A stretch of DNA of 64,000 nucleotides from Sipunculus nudus (Eukaryota; Annelida; Sipuncula; Golfingiida; Sipunculidae). Shown here piece by piece: positions 1 to 14,309 of the stretch (positions are counted from its first letter, which is position 1; each line of letters begins with the position of its first letter). The notes under the pieces were generated by a model. The model saw only the letters and a program-made list of their open reading frames with translations. It did not search any database and had not been told where the DNA came from. Both the position numbers and the translations under genes were made by a program. The DNA lies in the NCBI GenBank assembly GCA_026874595.1, contig CM049316.1, positions 61,079,676 to 61,143,675 of the forward strand, in the 5' to 3' direction.

Positions 1-249
1 TAAATCAGAGAGAGAATACGATGTGTACATTAATGATGAAATTGGATACTGTGTAGGCAAAGTGCTGTTTGAGGAGTTTCCACTGTTGGTATCTTCATCG
101 GGAACCAGGACACGTCGACTTTCATCTTTCTACATTTAATTTATTCACTCAAAAAGAAGCGGCGCTGGAATCTCATCCTCAATGTGGAGACTTTTTCGTG
201 GCTAAAGGGCGGACCAACGTGTGAACTTTGTTCAGAACTGTTTCCTCTG
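1..249. other. Non-coding, nothing recognised
   Basis: No exon-like frame, repeat or RNA gene was recognised before the hAT-like element that starts near 250. Confidence 0.5.
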
Positions 250-697
250 CAGTGATGTAGTCGAAACCACACAATCCGAGTCCAGGCCGCTCGATTCCAA
301 GTCAAAGTCCAAGTCCGAATCCTTGAAGTACGAGTCCAAGTGCACCTTTTTCGAGTCCTAGTCATTTTGTACTCGAGTTCAAGTCCGAGTCCAATAGAAA
401 TCTAGTAATTTAAAGGAATTTAAAAGGTATATTAGAGATAATCAAACACATTTTATGTTAGTTTACTAGTGCCCTTTACTTAAACGTTTAATCAAGTTTA
501 GCCCTTAATGCAGAGCTAACACTTGGTTTGTATAGTCTTGTTTTTTGTAATATCCTGTTATAAGTTCACTCGTGTGCACAATATTTATATTATATGTGAC
601 AGAGTTTTCTTTTTTTCTACTGGACGAGAGATGAACTCGGACTGATTTCTCGAGTCTTTACGTCTGAGTCCGAGTACAAGTCCAAGTCCTACATAAC
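250..697 (+). mobile_element. hAT-like non-autonomous element rich in GAGTCC, copy 1 (right end lost)
   Basis: It starts with CAGTGATGTAGTCGA and continues with repeated (C/A)GAGTCCAAGTCC motifs in the first 150 bases and again in the last 60. The AT-rich middle ends in a block with TATTATATGTGACAGAG. The order of motifs matches the better-preserved copy at 26524-27006. The right terminus is missing or decayed. It has no coding capacity; the open frame here is an accident of the GAGTCC repeats. Confidence 0.6.
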
Positions 698-3309
698 CAT
701 TCATCAAATATTTCTGAAGTCTCTTATATTTCAAGAGTTGTTACTGTTGGAGTCTTGAATTTTCACGCTTAGTTCCATTTTGACTGAGAATTATGAGGTG
801 ACCCAATTATGCATTTTATAAGAGTACATTAAGGCACAGTCACACTAGTAAGCCTCAATACGAAAATGCAAGACATGTAATGGCGTGAAGTCATGGGTAA
901 TCGTAAATATGAGTAATACACTAAGTTATTGGTAATCGCTTATATTCAAGGATGATTTCAATGAGAAAATCGGTAGCGAGGTTTTCGATCTTGTAAAAAA
1001 CCTGACACCGCCTAGTTTAGTAATCATAAACTGTCTATAATGGTTTGAATGTTTCCGTTCGTTAGGCATCCGTTGGTTTCACCCTTTAGTAACCAACTAT
1101 GTGCACTTGCAACCAGCGGTAGGTGTTAAAGATGGTCTTTTGAAAGTCCTGAGACATATTACTAGTCTGATGATAGATACGTCTTATTCAATAGTCGCAA
1201 CATGCCACACGCCAAGCCACAGGTGACCCATTTAATTTGACCGATTTTCTCATAATAAATGTGACCGGAACTGTTTTCCTGCAACAGTCGATTTTGTGCC
1301 ATAGTAGCGGATGCTCATAAGTCCTCAGCACATCTATAGTAAATAATCAATAATGCTCAATTCCTTATAAGCTTAGAATGTATACCTTTTAGGGATAGAT
1401 ACATGGCCTGCTGGTGTCGGTTGAAAACAGATGTCGGTAACCATATCAATTTAATCAAATATCAAACCAACAACAATATCAATACCATAAAATCAATTTT
1501 ATTTTAGCGTACTTATACTCTGATAACACCATTATGTGCTTAATCTGCATCATCGTAAGATATTTAAATATTTAAATGATTTTTCTATTGTTAGAAAGGG
1601 CATTTTCTTTATCCCGGAAGAGGGTCAGGGCGATTCGTAGGTATAAAAGATCGCCCTTGTTCTGGATGTAACCTGTTATTTGTATTGGTGAACCTTACCA
1701 ATGTGTAGAAGAGTAATAAGGATCCTCATGGTAGTACGCATGTAAGCTCAGACCACATTTCTTGTTATATCTCCGTCAGGTGGAGGGAGACACAACACTT
1801 TACCTTCGGTTTGTCTCAGCAAATTTACGCAAAACGTACGGAACTTTTGTTAAAACTGTTGAGGGTTTGGAAAACACAACATGAACAAACGATTAAGGTT
1901 TAGTGGAAATCTGGATCACCATATAAATTAATTCAAAGTCCTTACGTTGTTACGTCTATTTCATTAAATTAGAGTTTTTACTATAGGTATTAGCGGGTGG
2001 CTTTGTACTGGAAGTTGTAGGTCTACATAGCAAAGATTAAATACTTATCAATCGCGGGGGGGGGGGGGGGGGGGGGGCGCTGATAACTCTGATAACATCT
2101 TGTACACGATATTTTCTTACCCTCTTTTATGTTAAACAGACTTATACCAGAGCTTTACCCTACTAGTCCTTCCGATAACTGCATGGACAGGTCGGGAAAA
2201 GAAGAATTGAATATTACCATTTTCAAATAATGCTTATTAATATAATCTACAAAACACAGTTATAAATGTCTCAATATTCAGCAAAACTGTACCCTTTAAA
2301 TGGTGCTGGGTATTAATCAATTTAATTTTATTTCGGGTGTGCCTACACTTTTCATTAGAGACGCATAACGCCATTAGACTGAGCGGTTTATCACGTTTGC
2401 GGCTCCATTAAGAATTATTCCTTTTCTATTGCATTACGCGAGAAAGACTATTTGTTAGATGTTTTTCCACAAAGAGATAGAAAGAACAAATATTTTATCA
2501 TGATCATTCTGGTGGTTTCAGTCTGCGTGAATTAATGGAAAATGAATATTCAATAGAAATCTGCATGGAATAAAATTACATTATTCTGAAACGCTGAATC
2601 AATTTAAACGAAGACCCATTTACCAGCAGTTTTTCGCATTCAAAACGTTTTTAAACCTTTTTTGCATTTTTCATGTGAAAGGGGAATTATTTGGTCCAGT
2701 GAGTATTATTTATATTTTGTTCAGTAAAACAGGACGACAACTTGTTTATCTTTAAGCAATTAAGTTTATCCATTAGGCAGTGTGCTTATTATATTTGTCT
2801 TTGTCAGGTGTCTGTGTCATAAAGTTCTACTTTTCTATCCGAAATTAATAATAATCACATAACAATGGCATCTGCTCTGGTACTTGCAATTTGTTTCATC
2901 TCCATTTGAGTGTGCGGATATATTGATAAAATGTAATTTATTCTCATCCCAGACGAATTGAATCACTCATAGTTCAAATAAAGTGCGCTTGCGCGTCCAT
3001 CGGAACTTCCAGTCACAACACACAGGGGTGTCAATACGTAGGGTATATCTCTCCCCCGTTTTTTTTTTTTTTTTTTTTGGAAAGGGGGGGCGGGGAGGAT
3101 TATCAATGTAACCCCCCCCCCCGATATTCAGATAATAATATTTTTATACTGAAAAAGAAATATAATAATGATTAGTTTTGGTTCCATTTCTGAGATAACT
3201 ATTAAATATATTCCTATACCTGTATGGTTTGGAGTTAACATGTATTGGAAACATACATTTTTTAAACTTTTACTGAATTGTAATATATTTGAAATGTGTC
3301 GCACAGACA
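698..3309. other. Non-coding stretch with homopolymer runs
   Basis: No exon was recognised. It contains a G run near 2056-2077 and a T run near 3059-3078 followed by G and C runs up to about 3122. The rest is AT-rich and unremarkable. Confidence 0.5.
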
Positions 3310-3440
3310 ATAAAAGGGTAAGAACCTCTAAGTGCCAGATGGAACCTTTTTACTGAGAAAGTGGTTCCTTCTGGGATTATGGTTTTAGACAGACAGTCCT
3401 TAGAAAAACCCAGAGGAACCCTTTTTCTTAGAGTGTATGA
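3310..3440 (-). repeat. Small GAACC/GGTTC repeat fragment
   Basis: Read on the minus strand it begins ACTCTAAGAAAAAGGGTTCC and then alternates GGTTCC, GGAACC and AGAGGTTC motifs about 25 bases apart. The same leader type (ATTCTGAGAAAAAGGCTTCC) sits just before the large array at 56.3 kb. It looks like a short, unexpanded relative of that array. Confidence 0.5.
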
Positions 3441-3769
3441 GTTCACAATACACAGTCTGTTGAACATCTATTAAGAACGTTATATCAAGCCTACTAAGAT
3501 TATGAAAGTTCACCTTTTTAATACTAGATGATTATTTTTGAGTCGCGCCTTTCCATGATTTAACCCGTTCCTATTTACATTTATTTCAGATTTCTGACAT
3601 ATTCTGACACTTCTTACATTTAGATTACAGTCAATATCCTTACCGAATTTCCTAACCAGTTCCTACACAGAGGCTTTGCTTTATGTTACAGGAAATCTTT
3701 TGAACTGAAAATGAATATACAATATGCTTGACTTCAGAGAATTTATTCCCCCATGAGGGGGTTCTAGGT

Positions 3770-4290
3770 GCCAGTTGCACTTAAAGCGGGCCCAATCACC
3801 AATAAAGCATGTTGAATTAACACGAAAAATAGCTTCTTCCCTTTAAAATAAATCTGTACCTGCCAAAATATTGCCTTGATACCGTATGCTTACTCATGTA
3901 AACAAGTGTTAAAAACAGTGGACCGGGCTGCGATCACATATGTCAACATAAACACAGCGCATAGGGCCGTGAGCATCGCGAAGCCACAACACATGTCAAT
4001 CAGGAGATGCCCTGAGTGACTTGGCCCAAAAAAATCTAATACTTGTTCCTGCTGGATGAAACACCGCGTGCTGCGGCTCAATATCGGATCTCCGGTCACG
4101 CGGCCTTGTTATGGTAAACATACACACGTGGACTGTGTTAACCAACATGCAGAACCATAACAAGCCATGTGCGGGGTACTGAGACAGTTTTGCGGGGAAA
4201 CTTTTGAATAAAGCAAAACTGAACTGTGTGAAAGAATAGGCATAATAGTGCTCCTGATTATGTCCCTTTAATGAGCCAGTAAAGGGTAAG
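3770..4290 (-). repeat. Dispersed repeat, copy 1 (inverted relative to 34165-34580)
   Basis: Its reverse complement aligns with 34165-34580 through many shared blocks, including ACGCGGTGTTTCA, GCTGTGTTTATGTT (variant CACTGTG...), CACTGTTTTTAACAC, GGCAATATTTTG and GAAGAAGCTATTTTTCGTG. Similarity extends over about 400-500 bases with indels. The small open frames in the two copies do not agree, so it does not look coding. The class of element is unknown. Confidence 0.65.
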
Positions 4291-4904
4291 GTAAAAGAGA
4301 GTTAAAAATTCACTTTTTGTTGATGATGCATCCGATGAACTGCTAAACTATAATACATAGTTAAATCTAAATTCTATGCAGTAATACATGTCAACATGCA
4401 TTTTGCGACAGCACCGATTTACGGCCCATGACCGTTTACGACAACGAATGAGCATTAGTTGTTGTTTATCAATCTCAGTAAAACAGGACACCACAGCGTA
4501 AAGGATCAGCTTTTTTTAACATGATTAGCGAAAGCACCAAGATGGGACCTTTTAACATTTGGCCACATACACACACACAAATTGTGCCATTCCCGCGTTT
4601 CATTGATCAATTTGAAAACAAGGCTCATTGTAATGTTATTAACTTATAAATATGTGCTCTTGCCTTGATTTCTTAAAAAATAAAATAAAATCATTGGAAA
4701 ATGAGGAAATTTCGTATAGATCATATTCACCACTCTAACAACTGAAGCGTATTTTGATATTTTCCCTGACAAGCTAATAAAATACCAGGTATTGTGTTTC
4801 ATCAAATTAATTTAAAAGTCATAAAAAATCTTGAGCTCGCAAAATTGTAGCACCGAGAGTCCGTAGAAAATATTGTGTGTTTGTGGTCTTTAGGGGTTTA
4901 TCAA
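4291..4904. other. Non-coding, nothing recognised
   Basis: AT-rich sequence with a short CACACACA tract near 4570. No exon or repeat was recognised. Confidence 0.45.
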
Positions 4905-5340
4905 GTTTACCGATATATCGATACATATCGATACACCACATCGATACAGTAACCGATACGTCATGCATATTGTATCGCCGTATCGATCAAACTCAAAAAC
5001 TGTGACAACCATGGAAATAAATCATTTAAATATAACCTTAACTATAATCTAAGTTATTTAAAAAGTTAAAGCTGGTTTTTATTTCATATATTTACCTTTT
5101 AAGAGTTAACTAAAATCACGTATCGTCGTAGGATTAGGGAGGTATATTTAAATCTCGGTGCTTCCATCACGTGTGATCGACGATAGACTAATATTACGGT
5201 CTTTTTATTAGTTTACGATAAACTTTATTCACAGAGCATTAACTTAGAAATGTAGCAGATAGTCAATACATCGGGTATCGCAAGTGTATCGCAATACGTA
5301 TTGTATCTGAATAGTCAGACCGATATCCAACCCAAGTTGC
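4905..5340 (+). mobile_element. CGATAC-rich TIR element, copy 1 (uninterrupted)
   Basis: The left part is dense in CGATAC/TATCGAT motifs. The middle is AT-rich and holds AAAATCACGTATCGTCGTA. The right part has GCAATACGTATTGTATCTG and then GACCGATATCC. Copy 2 at 42870-43750 shares this order and sequence. Copy 1 lacks the two insertions found there and so shows their empty sites. Poorly matched GGGCTG-type ends in copy 2 hint at a hAT-like element, but the class is not settled. Confidence 0.6.
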
Positions 5341-6275
5341 CTTATTTTGAGAACTTCGTATATCTGGATGGTTATAATCAAAGCAGGGTTGACTGTTCTC
5401 ATAGCCACGGGGACCATCACCATGAACTGTCAGGGAGCTGAGGACCATAATTAGACAATCTTCTTGTCACTATTGCGGCCGTACATTGGCACTGGCAGTG
5501 AAGTGATACAAGTACAGATGGAGGTAATTAAGAGGTGCAGGCTCACCCTGTACCCAAAAGATCCTGGAGAATAGATCTTATACCGTAAATGGCTTCTTAT
5601 TCGCGGGGTTAAAATTTCGTGATTTTCAATTTTTCAGTGTTTCCATTTTCGCGATCTCACAGTACAAAAGACATATACACAGAGTATTTCAATTAGTATT
5701 TGAATTATTTATATACTCAATGAAGTATCAGTTTTCATCATTCCAGGGATCGATGAATGAATATTATTAATTTTCCTTGTTAACATGCTTGCATTAAATT
5801 CCAATAAGGTCTGTAGAAAACATAATTAAGATTTTTTCAGCCCTAATTATTTGAGACAAATATAAGTGCATGAAAATGTCTTCTGATGCACACACAAAAA
5901 TCAAATCCGTGAATTCAACATAATTGCATGTCCTCTGACGGTATTAATCTTTCAAATTCAAAATGCCATAAGGAAAGCATAACCTAGACACAAAGGGGTT
6001 TTTTTTTTCTTGATTCACTCAGGTAGTTCGTTAATTAATTATTCATTAAGTGTAATCATTATACAGCATCGATGTAAAGGTACATAAATCCAGGGTATAC
6101 TTTAAGGATCATTTGTATTCCAGCTTTCTCCGTCGGCATAAAGTGTGACCTAATTTGCCCAAATATAATGTAGTTGAAGGCCAAGGGACTAGGGTCATTA
6201 GAGACAGAGATCTTTCAAACTTTAGATGTAACCATTACAATTTGATCTATCTTCTATCTATCTTCTATCTATTTA
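5341..6275. other. Non-coding, with a CGCGGGGTTAAAATTTCG repeat fragment
   Basis: Near 5585-5660 the sequence carries CGCGGGGTTAAAATTTCG and then TTTTCGCGATCTC. A related inverted motif (CGCGAAAATTTAACCC, later TTTTAACCTCGCGAA) sits at 25410-25480. Both look like fragments of one small interspersed repeat. Nothing else was recognised; there is a T run near 6000. Confidence 0.4.
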
Positions 6276-6673
6276 TCTTCTATATACTACTAAAATTGTC
6301 CTGTCTGTTTGTTTGTTTGCCCCAGAAAACTCACAGAAGCAGGCCATGACAGTAGTTTTGCTATCAGCATCAGTCAGATGACCAAACTTACAGAACGCAC
6401 ACCAATTTGGCCCTTCCACTTGCACACAATTAAATTCCCGGCAGCTTCACATCACAGGTCTGTCGCACAACATCACAGCGCTCTCAAACTATCCATTGCT
6501 GACCTTTACCTTGGCCCATTATCACCAAGACAAAAATAATTGGTCCCGTATCGAGCACCAGACGTCGCTACCTTACGGATTTGTGGACTTCGCTACCTTA
6601 CGGTTCTGGGGACACACTACGCGGCAATATACCTTTCCTCTGCAACGGGACCCAACGGGTCCCCATTGTCTAG
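6276..6673 (+). mobile_element. Non-autonomous Helitron
   Basis: The 3' end has the hallmark structure: a perfect hairpin GGGACCC-AAC-GGGTCCC at 6647-6663, six bases, then CTAG at 6670-6673 followed by T. The 5' end starts with TC after an A (TCTTCTATATACTACTAAAA). Insertion between A and T, a 5' TC, a 3' CTRR and a subterminal hairpin define Helitrons. At about 398 bp it has no room for a Rep/helicase gene. The exact 5' base is less certain because the left flank is a TATCT-rich tract. Confidence 0.75.
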
Positions 6674-9600
6674 TATAATACAATATTTGACATACCGCTT
6701 GCATGTATAACCCATTTACATAACATGAAGATTTTTAATTAAGATTATGAAGGAAAATATTACAAATATATATGATTTTTACAGAACTATAACAGAATGT
6801 TTGCACATTTATGACCTAAATAGCCTTGATATGAGTGAAAATCACTTATTTAGTCATTGGTGCATATATGAGAACTACATAAAGGAATACAACTGCAAAG
6901 GTAGTGGAAGGGGGATAACAGGCTGTGTGATAAGCAGAGGGGGTCTCCCTGGGGTATAAGTGGCGAACCAGTGACACCTCTTTTATATTAAAGGAAGGAA
7001 GTCAAACTTGCACACTCAGCAGGCGAGCCAATAAAACAAAATTAATGTAAGAGAAGTCTGGGGTACGCAGATTATAAAATAACGCTAAAATAGGTTGCCA
7101 CTACAATTATGTTTAAATAAAGTGAAGAGAAGATATGCCGCTAAACACCCGACCGCCGAGAATGTGCATATAAACCTCGTATTTGGAAAAAAAATAATAT
7201 AAACTCTATTGTTTAATGTTCACTGGCTGAACACTTTTGCGTTTCATGCTTAACCAGGCATTTCTTTTCCCATTATGTGTTGGCTTGACATTGGTCCGAA
7301 GGGCTATTTATAGAAACACATGGGGCGTTTACAATAACAACATAAAAGCAAGATCCATCAACTTTTTATTGGAGAGTTTTCAAAACAATAATTCAGTCAA
7401 GGAGAGCCGAACTGAAGAACTAAAGAAATTCATCCAAAACTCTCTAGAGTTTCACAGCACTACCCACGTGAAGGGCTCGTGACTTAATCCGAGGCTGACA
7501 GCATCTATACCGATGTCTCCAGCAGTGAAAGCAAATATATCGATCCGTCTATGTGGCCTGGACTGAAAATAAGAGTTGTTTTTACCAATGCATTTTGGTT
7601 TCCTACATATTTCACTATTTAAACGAATCGGGGATTTTGAATAGATAATGACTTGTTGGTAATTGATATTATGCTCATAGCCCAACAAGGTTTTTATTCA
7701 GATCAATCTCTAACTACTGTCGCTAGCTTTTCATGACTCTGGTTATATCCAGGCAGCTTGCTTTATTATCAATAACACGGATGGTCTTTAATCTAATTAC
7801 TGGAATCATTTAAACACATCAAAGGAAAAATAAAATAAAATAAATTATATCCCACGTCGCCACTCAGACTCCTTATTGCACTTTGATTTCACTGTTTGAT
7901 CATAATTCGATCTCGTCTTGGTTGAGATTCTGTCATAATCAGTGAAACAGATTTCCCAGGATTGGACTGTGGCTATAAATAGCACTTTTGAGGATATGAA
8001 AAGAACGTATAAAAATTAATAGTGTCATACCACTGCAATCACATAGGTTGGTATCATTTTGTCGAAAGTTACAAATAGGGCTTTGTAAAATCTTTTATAT
8101 TGTAAATATCTTCATAATTCTCATGGTATTTATGTTTAACTACTAAAATCAACGAATTTAACATTCCGAAATCTAACTCTGTGAATGAAAACATTTTTCA
8201 AAATGATTTTTCTGAAATTAAGTGTACCGTGTGCATAAATATCATGCATGGGATTTTATGTTCACTGGATTGGTTACTGGTTAACCCCATTTCAGGTTAC
8301 CGGGGATAGTCTGAAATCGATTTCAGCTTACCCCTATAATTTCATATTACCCCTTCAGAAAAGTTGTTTCTTTGTGTTAGTTTACTTAAAATTCATATAT
8401 TTTCTCTCTTGTTGATTAATTTCCCAAAATTATATTATCTTTGTATAAATTAAGAGAGCTGGTGTCGCATGTTTTAAATTTGGAACAGGATGCACAATAC
8501 CACAATCCCACGCTCTCACTGGTCTGATTACAATTCAGTGCTCTGTGCCAACCCTGGCGGTGAGCCCCCGAGAACCTTGGTAAATAAAACAGCGTTTAAA
8601 ATAGATTAAGACAACCTGGGACGAAGTGCTGCAGTGTTTTAATTACCGCTGCGTTAGAAGTGTAAACCAACACGCACAACGTCACACGCACATGGACACA
8701 CATATATTAAGTTATATTTAAGACAGTTATGGTCAAAAAAACTTATACTACAGATAATCAACTTTCAGAATAAATCTTAATGAGAAAACGGATAAAATAA
8801 GATTTAGACTGCCTTGACGTTAAAACACTTAATACATTGATAAAATCGGTCCCGCCTGCACCGCATCTGGCAACTGGCATCAGTGGCGACTGTAGAGGAA
8901 GGATTATAACGAAAACCACTATACCAGTCCCATTAATGCCAGCATTTATATTCTTACCACAGATTTACTGCTTAACATATCAGGTTTCCTTTCGCAATAA
9001 TAATCTATCTAACATGATTAATACCGTACTTTCAGCAAAGACCATACAACAAACAGGCCGGTCTATAAAAAGGAATCAATGGCATCGCAGAGAAACAACT
9101 CGTTTTTAGTGCATTTATAGATTGACTTGGCTAAAAAAAGAAAACGGACACATAAATCGTCCTTTTGTCAAATATATCAATTCTTCCGTCTTGTTTCATA
9201 ATTGATCAGTCTGAGGAAAATCTATATGCGACAAAACAAACAGTTACGAACTTTCTACAAGCTGACAGCAACTTTGCAATTAAAACAAGCCACATATGTT
9301 TTTACAAATGGGAAACCATAACTTTTGTTCGCTCCAGTAGAAAGTTAATGTAGAGTTCTGCATTGAGTGCAAGGGAAATATCAACGTTATCTATAATGGG
9401 AGAAAACAAACCGCACATGATTCATACTGGCCTGTAAATAAATCAATTATTTGTGCATGAAAAAGCCAGCGGTTGTTTATCTGTAGAAAACGTTTCTTTT
9501 ACATGATCACAGGTTTCTTAAAATGTAAACAGTAATTGCTTTCGATGCAAGTTAGATTTATTCATTACCATAAGTCTATCCGTCGTGACAAAACAAAGCT

Positions 9601-12600
9601 GTTGTTATATCTGTATGAGTTGACAGTGAATTTGACTTTGATACTAAAAATATCAAGTATATATTCTGTGTACTATGGATAGGTATATTTGCTGCATAAA
9701 ACGACAGTATAGGTGTGGCTTTCTTCTTGAATGTTAATCAGTTTATTGGATTTTAAACTTTAAAGTTTATTTGATTATTCCTGGCTGTTTGACTGCATAT
9801 TTCTTTTTTTTTGTACAAAATACATTGTAGGGAGAATTTTTTGGAATTTTTTCAACTTTGATTAATTTCTTCCCAGATCGCCTGATGACGGAAGTTCCAC
9901 TTAAGAGAGTAAAACTGCAAAATGTACATCTTCAACGTAAGCTGTCATCTTCAATGTAAAATCGAACACACGATTTTTTTTCTTCTTTTGAAATTTCGAA
10001 CCAAAACTCATGATGCACCGCATTTTACTCGTTTTTTGGTCCCGTTTAAGACATTGTCTTAGCAAAGAGTTTCAGCTAAGTGTTGTGACACACTTTACTC
10101 CGTCTTTTTTATTTGATCGTGACTGCAGACGAAAACTGTTTAACTATGGTAGCTGCTTCTGTTTTCAGTAAGTTTCCGTCTCGTGGACGTAAAATAAGCC
10201 ATCGAATATTAATTACTTCTAAATTACCGAAAATCGTCCATCCTGTTTACCTGTCTACATGTGTCATTTTCCACTTGATAAATAGTAAAAACACGATATC
10301 CCTTAGACTGGTTCCCTTCTCACCTTCGGCCGAGCAAATAATAGATTTAACAACTTTCTTATTTAACGGTGCTACTGTATTGAACTACGCTATGGCTAAC
10401 GGTGCCCTCCTGAATAAGTATACAGCTGGCAAATGTAGTTTTAATGGAGCACGAATTGGCACGTAATAACCTGATGGTGGGCGGACAATAAATTTCATGC
10501 AGTGAGTTGAGGTTTATGGAGTGAGAGATTGTCAGACTGTCTGGTCCATAAAGCGGCTTAAATAACTGGGCCATTACTGGTAGTCCGACAGCCGGCCATT
10601 GAAGGAATGTAGGTAAAAAAGAAACAATTGCCCGAGAGAATGATGCTTAGGTGCACTTATTAGATTGCATTTTGTGAATTGAAAAATAGTTATCTGAATT
10701 GACTTAAATGTCGATTCACGTTCGTTGCAAGTTTTATCCGTTTAAAAAATGTATTATATCGCCTGTTTTAAATGCAGTTATCGCCATGTACTCCTATTAT
10801 ATTGTACATCCATCCAGAAGTTGACGTTTTCACCCCAGGGCTGCTTGTTTTTACCCGGGATTTCTTTATCTGTTAGCAGGATTATGCAAAAAAATGAACC
10901 GATGTCCATGAAATTTTGTTGAAGGATGGAATATGGAACAGGGGTAAACTCATTAGAGTTTGGTCCTGGGTCTCGGTAAATGGGATCTCCTAGGTTTGTT
11001 TTGCCTTCGCTTCAGTATACTTGTATGTGCTCTACATTCGCGACGTGACAACCAGAATCCGCTATTAGTCTGGGGCAAGCCAGATACCAAAATGCAACGT
11101 TATCCGATAATTTCCAAAAATTAGTTTAAAGGTACTTCGTCATTTTGCAGTACATGTATTTTTTATATCTTCCGCTATCAGATCATTTTAGCTTACTACA
11201 AAAGTTTCCTAGCGAATCCTATAGTCGGATTACCGGCTTATTTTCTCTTTTTCACCGGTTTCACAGATAATTTTGGTTTCTGTAGATTGATAAATGCAAT
11301 CAATCACAGAACCGCGTGACCAGGCATTGTCAGTTGCGCAGAAACTTGCATTCAACAAATGAAGATATACTTGTCACGAATAAGAAATAAATTAGATTTT
11401 ACATTTTGGTTTTCATCTTGATTTATGCTAATAGCGCCCGACGTTGTCTGTTTTCTGGTGCGTCTGGTTCCAGTTTATTTCTACTCTGTATATGCGTAAG
11501 TAAATATTTGCAGAATGAAACCATGGCTGATCCTGTTATATTTCCAGGAGAGAACAATGTATATAATTTACACCTAATGTCCTTATTTTAAAAATTAGCA
11601 CAGTTAAGACACTGTCACACCCTTAACCACCCCTCTTAGAGAATTACCCTCCCAGACACGCTGACCGCTATACCAGAGGGATTGGTTACATTACGGACGG
11701 GTAAGGTCCTTCTTGACGTTTCTTTTAAAATATGTAGATAATACAATAATTCACCATTATAGATATACATGTACAATGCATAGTGTTTAATGAATAATCT
11801 TGGGAATTTCCTAAGTATACAGAGGTTAGGGTAGACACCTGAGACCGTGTCTTCGTAATTAATCTAGGAAACGAGAGTAATACAAGACAGTGGCACATGA
11901 ACAACCCACTGGGGGCTTATTCAACTAGTCCATTCTTACGTTACAAAGTAACATCAGCACTTATTAACCTCATCTTATTAAGTGCAAAGTATGCTGCCAG
12001 ACAACGTGCACATAATCTTCTGAAGGCAGGAAGTACGGTAAGATCTGATTACCGGAACCATTCCGATTTTGCGTTAACTCTGAGACGCTTTACGAGACCA
12101 ATTATTGAAGCGTTAAGGCAACACATATCAAAAGTAACAGGAGTCCGGGGTCTGTGCTTAAATGACCATTTCCCTCTGTGGGGATTGAATATTTCACACA
12201 TGCACTGGTCCCTGACACGTTAATTGATGTAATGCAGGCCCCAGGGGCTAATGAAGGAAGACATATAGTGCATCGGATCTCACAAGGAATAGCAAGCTGG
12301 TGACATGGGACACCGGGTTCGTCGTATTTCACCGGCAGACCAGTATGATTTATGTATACGGTGGATAATACATAATCCATTAATAAAGACACTAACGTCT
12401 AGCCAACAGTTCAGTGCATAAGAGTACATAGTACATAAGCGGTCCAAACCTATCCTGTAGTATTAGATATCACTCTAATGTATCCTACCGTAATTAGGGC
12501 GCGGTCATCCACAAAGGGTTCATCCGGTTTCTACTTGGAAGATACCAAGTGTCAACCAAACTCGCCGCAGATAGATTTCCACCTTGAGACTAAGCTGGGG

Positions 12601-14030
12601 ATACTTCCTATCGTATTTTCATGCCCGTATTAAATTCTGGGCAAAAATGTCGAAAACCCTCATAGTGGCTGCCATTTTGCATACATATTAAACAATTGCA
12701 TGTCGGAATTAAGTGTATATACCACTAGTTAAATATTTACTCGTTATTTAGTAAATATTTATATAGGGTGACATGTTCGGGAGCCTATTTTTTCATCAAA
12801 GCACTGGTAAAATAAACAATATGTATAACACAGATAGACGGAATAGCATACGAACATGGGATCAATGTTCAGCGGAGGTTATAAGCCAACTTTGTAAACT
12901 CTGTTAAGGCAGGTACGCCGAGTCATTGCGTTGAAATGCATTCAGCTAAGAAGAATTGTTCAAATATCAAATCGTTAATGACTATAAATGGTCATATTTT
13001 ACAGTATTGCATGATCCTGTTGAAACGAGATAACCTTAAATTATACCAATTATATACGCTATATGCTCATGTAACCATGTGTAACCACTTGTTTTGAGGA
13101 TGGAATTTACGATGTAAATCATAAAGCAAGAACCGGCCTTGAACGTTTTGCGTTTTAAAATGTTTATAAATCAGTCCATCTATTATTATCAGAATTATCA
13201 GTACAGATAAAATCTTTCCGGAGGCTGCTACCCATGTTTTATTGATATTGACATTCACTTATAACGATTCGGTTAGAGTCTAGCATACATAGAGAACCGC
13301 CATGGTTAGTATTTCGTTAGGTCAAAGCCAGACCACCCGCATAGAGAAAACACACCCGTCTGTCCATTCTAATCAAAACGATCTCATCTAGTTAGGCAGT
13401 GTTGGACGACCGGGACTACTTATCAAAATTTGTAACACATTCAAGAAACACCTGTTATCATTTCACATGTGCACGCTTACAAAATATTGCTTATACCGTG
13501 AAAACACCCATGTTTCTGTAATATGGCTTGAAACAATTCAATCCAGAATATTTGAACAGATTGCATTACACTCTTCACTATATTTATACCTACGAGGCGG
13601 GTGTATTTAGAAGCCCCAGTGCATTGTGGGTGGCAGATTTTGAAGCCCACGACCCCTTACCAGCAGAGTCGTACTCTGGTAGTGCGATTCTGCGCGGTTG
13701 GAGTAAAACAGTGAGTACGTACACGCCGCACAAACCTGTTGTGCACTGTAAGACAGCAAAGCAAAATTCTGTTTGCATCTTCTACCAGCCTTCATAGATT
13801 CCACCTTGTAAGCTACCAGACAACACAGATTCATGAATATGTGATAGATATCCTACTACAAAGCAATATAAAATCTGAAATAATTAAGTCCCCCCCCCCC
13901 CTTACACTCATATGTCCCGCCCCTTGTTTGCGATATATGGGACATCTATGAAAACTCAACTCTTAAGTTATAACGCAGCCGAGATCTCGCTATATCTCAT
14001 GTTCAGCAACACATTTTATTATTTTTCACG
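6674..14030. other. Long non-coding stretch
   Basis: About 7.3 kb with only short open frames that show no recognisable domain, no splice-flanked exon I could defend, and no long tandem repeat. A C run lies near 13890. A small near-tandem CATCTTCAA(C/T)GTAA pair lies near 9924 and 9948. It would fall inside intron 1 if the RGK gene extends to the left edge. Confidence 0.45.
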
Positions 14031-14160
14031 GATTGTACAACTAGTTACGTTACTAAAGGAAAGCACTCTCCGTGGCTCGGATGGTGGCGTTGGGTAGTCT
14101 ACAGGGGTGGAGGAAACCGGAGAAAACCATCGAGCTGTGTGTCTTCAAGTGTGGGGGCGG
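14030..14160 (-). repeat. tRNA-derived SINE, 5'-truncated fragment
   Basis: It shares CACGGATTGTACAA, CACTCTCCGTGG and GGAGAAAACCA with the full copy at 33411-33650, in the same order and orientation. The tRNA-like head is missing. Confidence 0.6.
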
Positions 14161-14309
14161 AGGATGATTCGGAGGGGGAGGGTAATCATAGTTGGAACAC
14201 CTTTTTTCATAATTATATTACTTATTAGGTCTACCGGTGGCAACGGCATGTTTGTACGAGAGTATTATGCCAGAATCTTATAAGAACATGTAGAACCAGT
14301 CCCAATATG

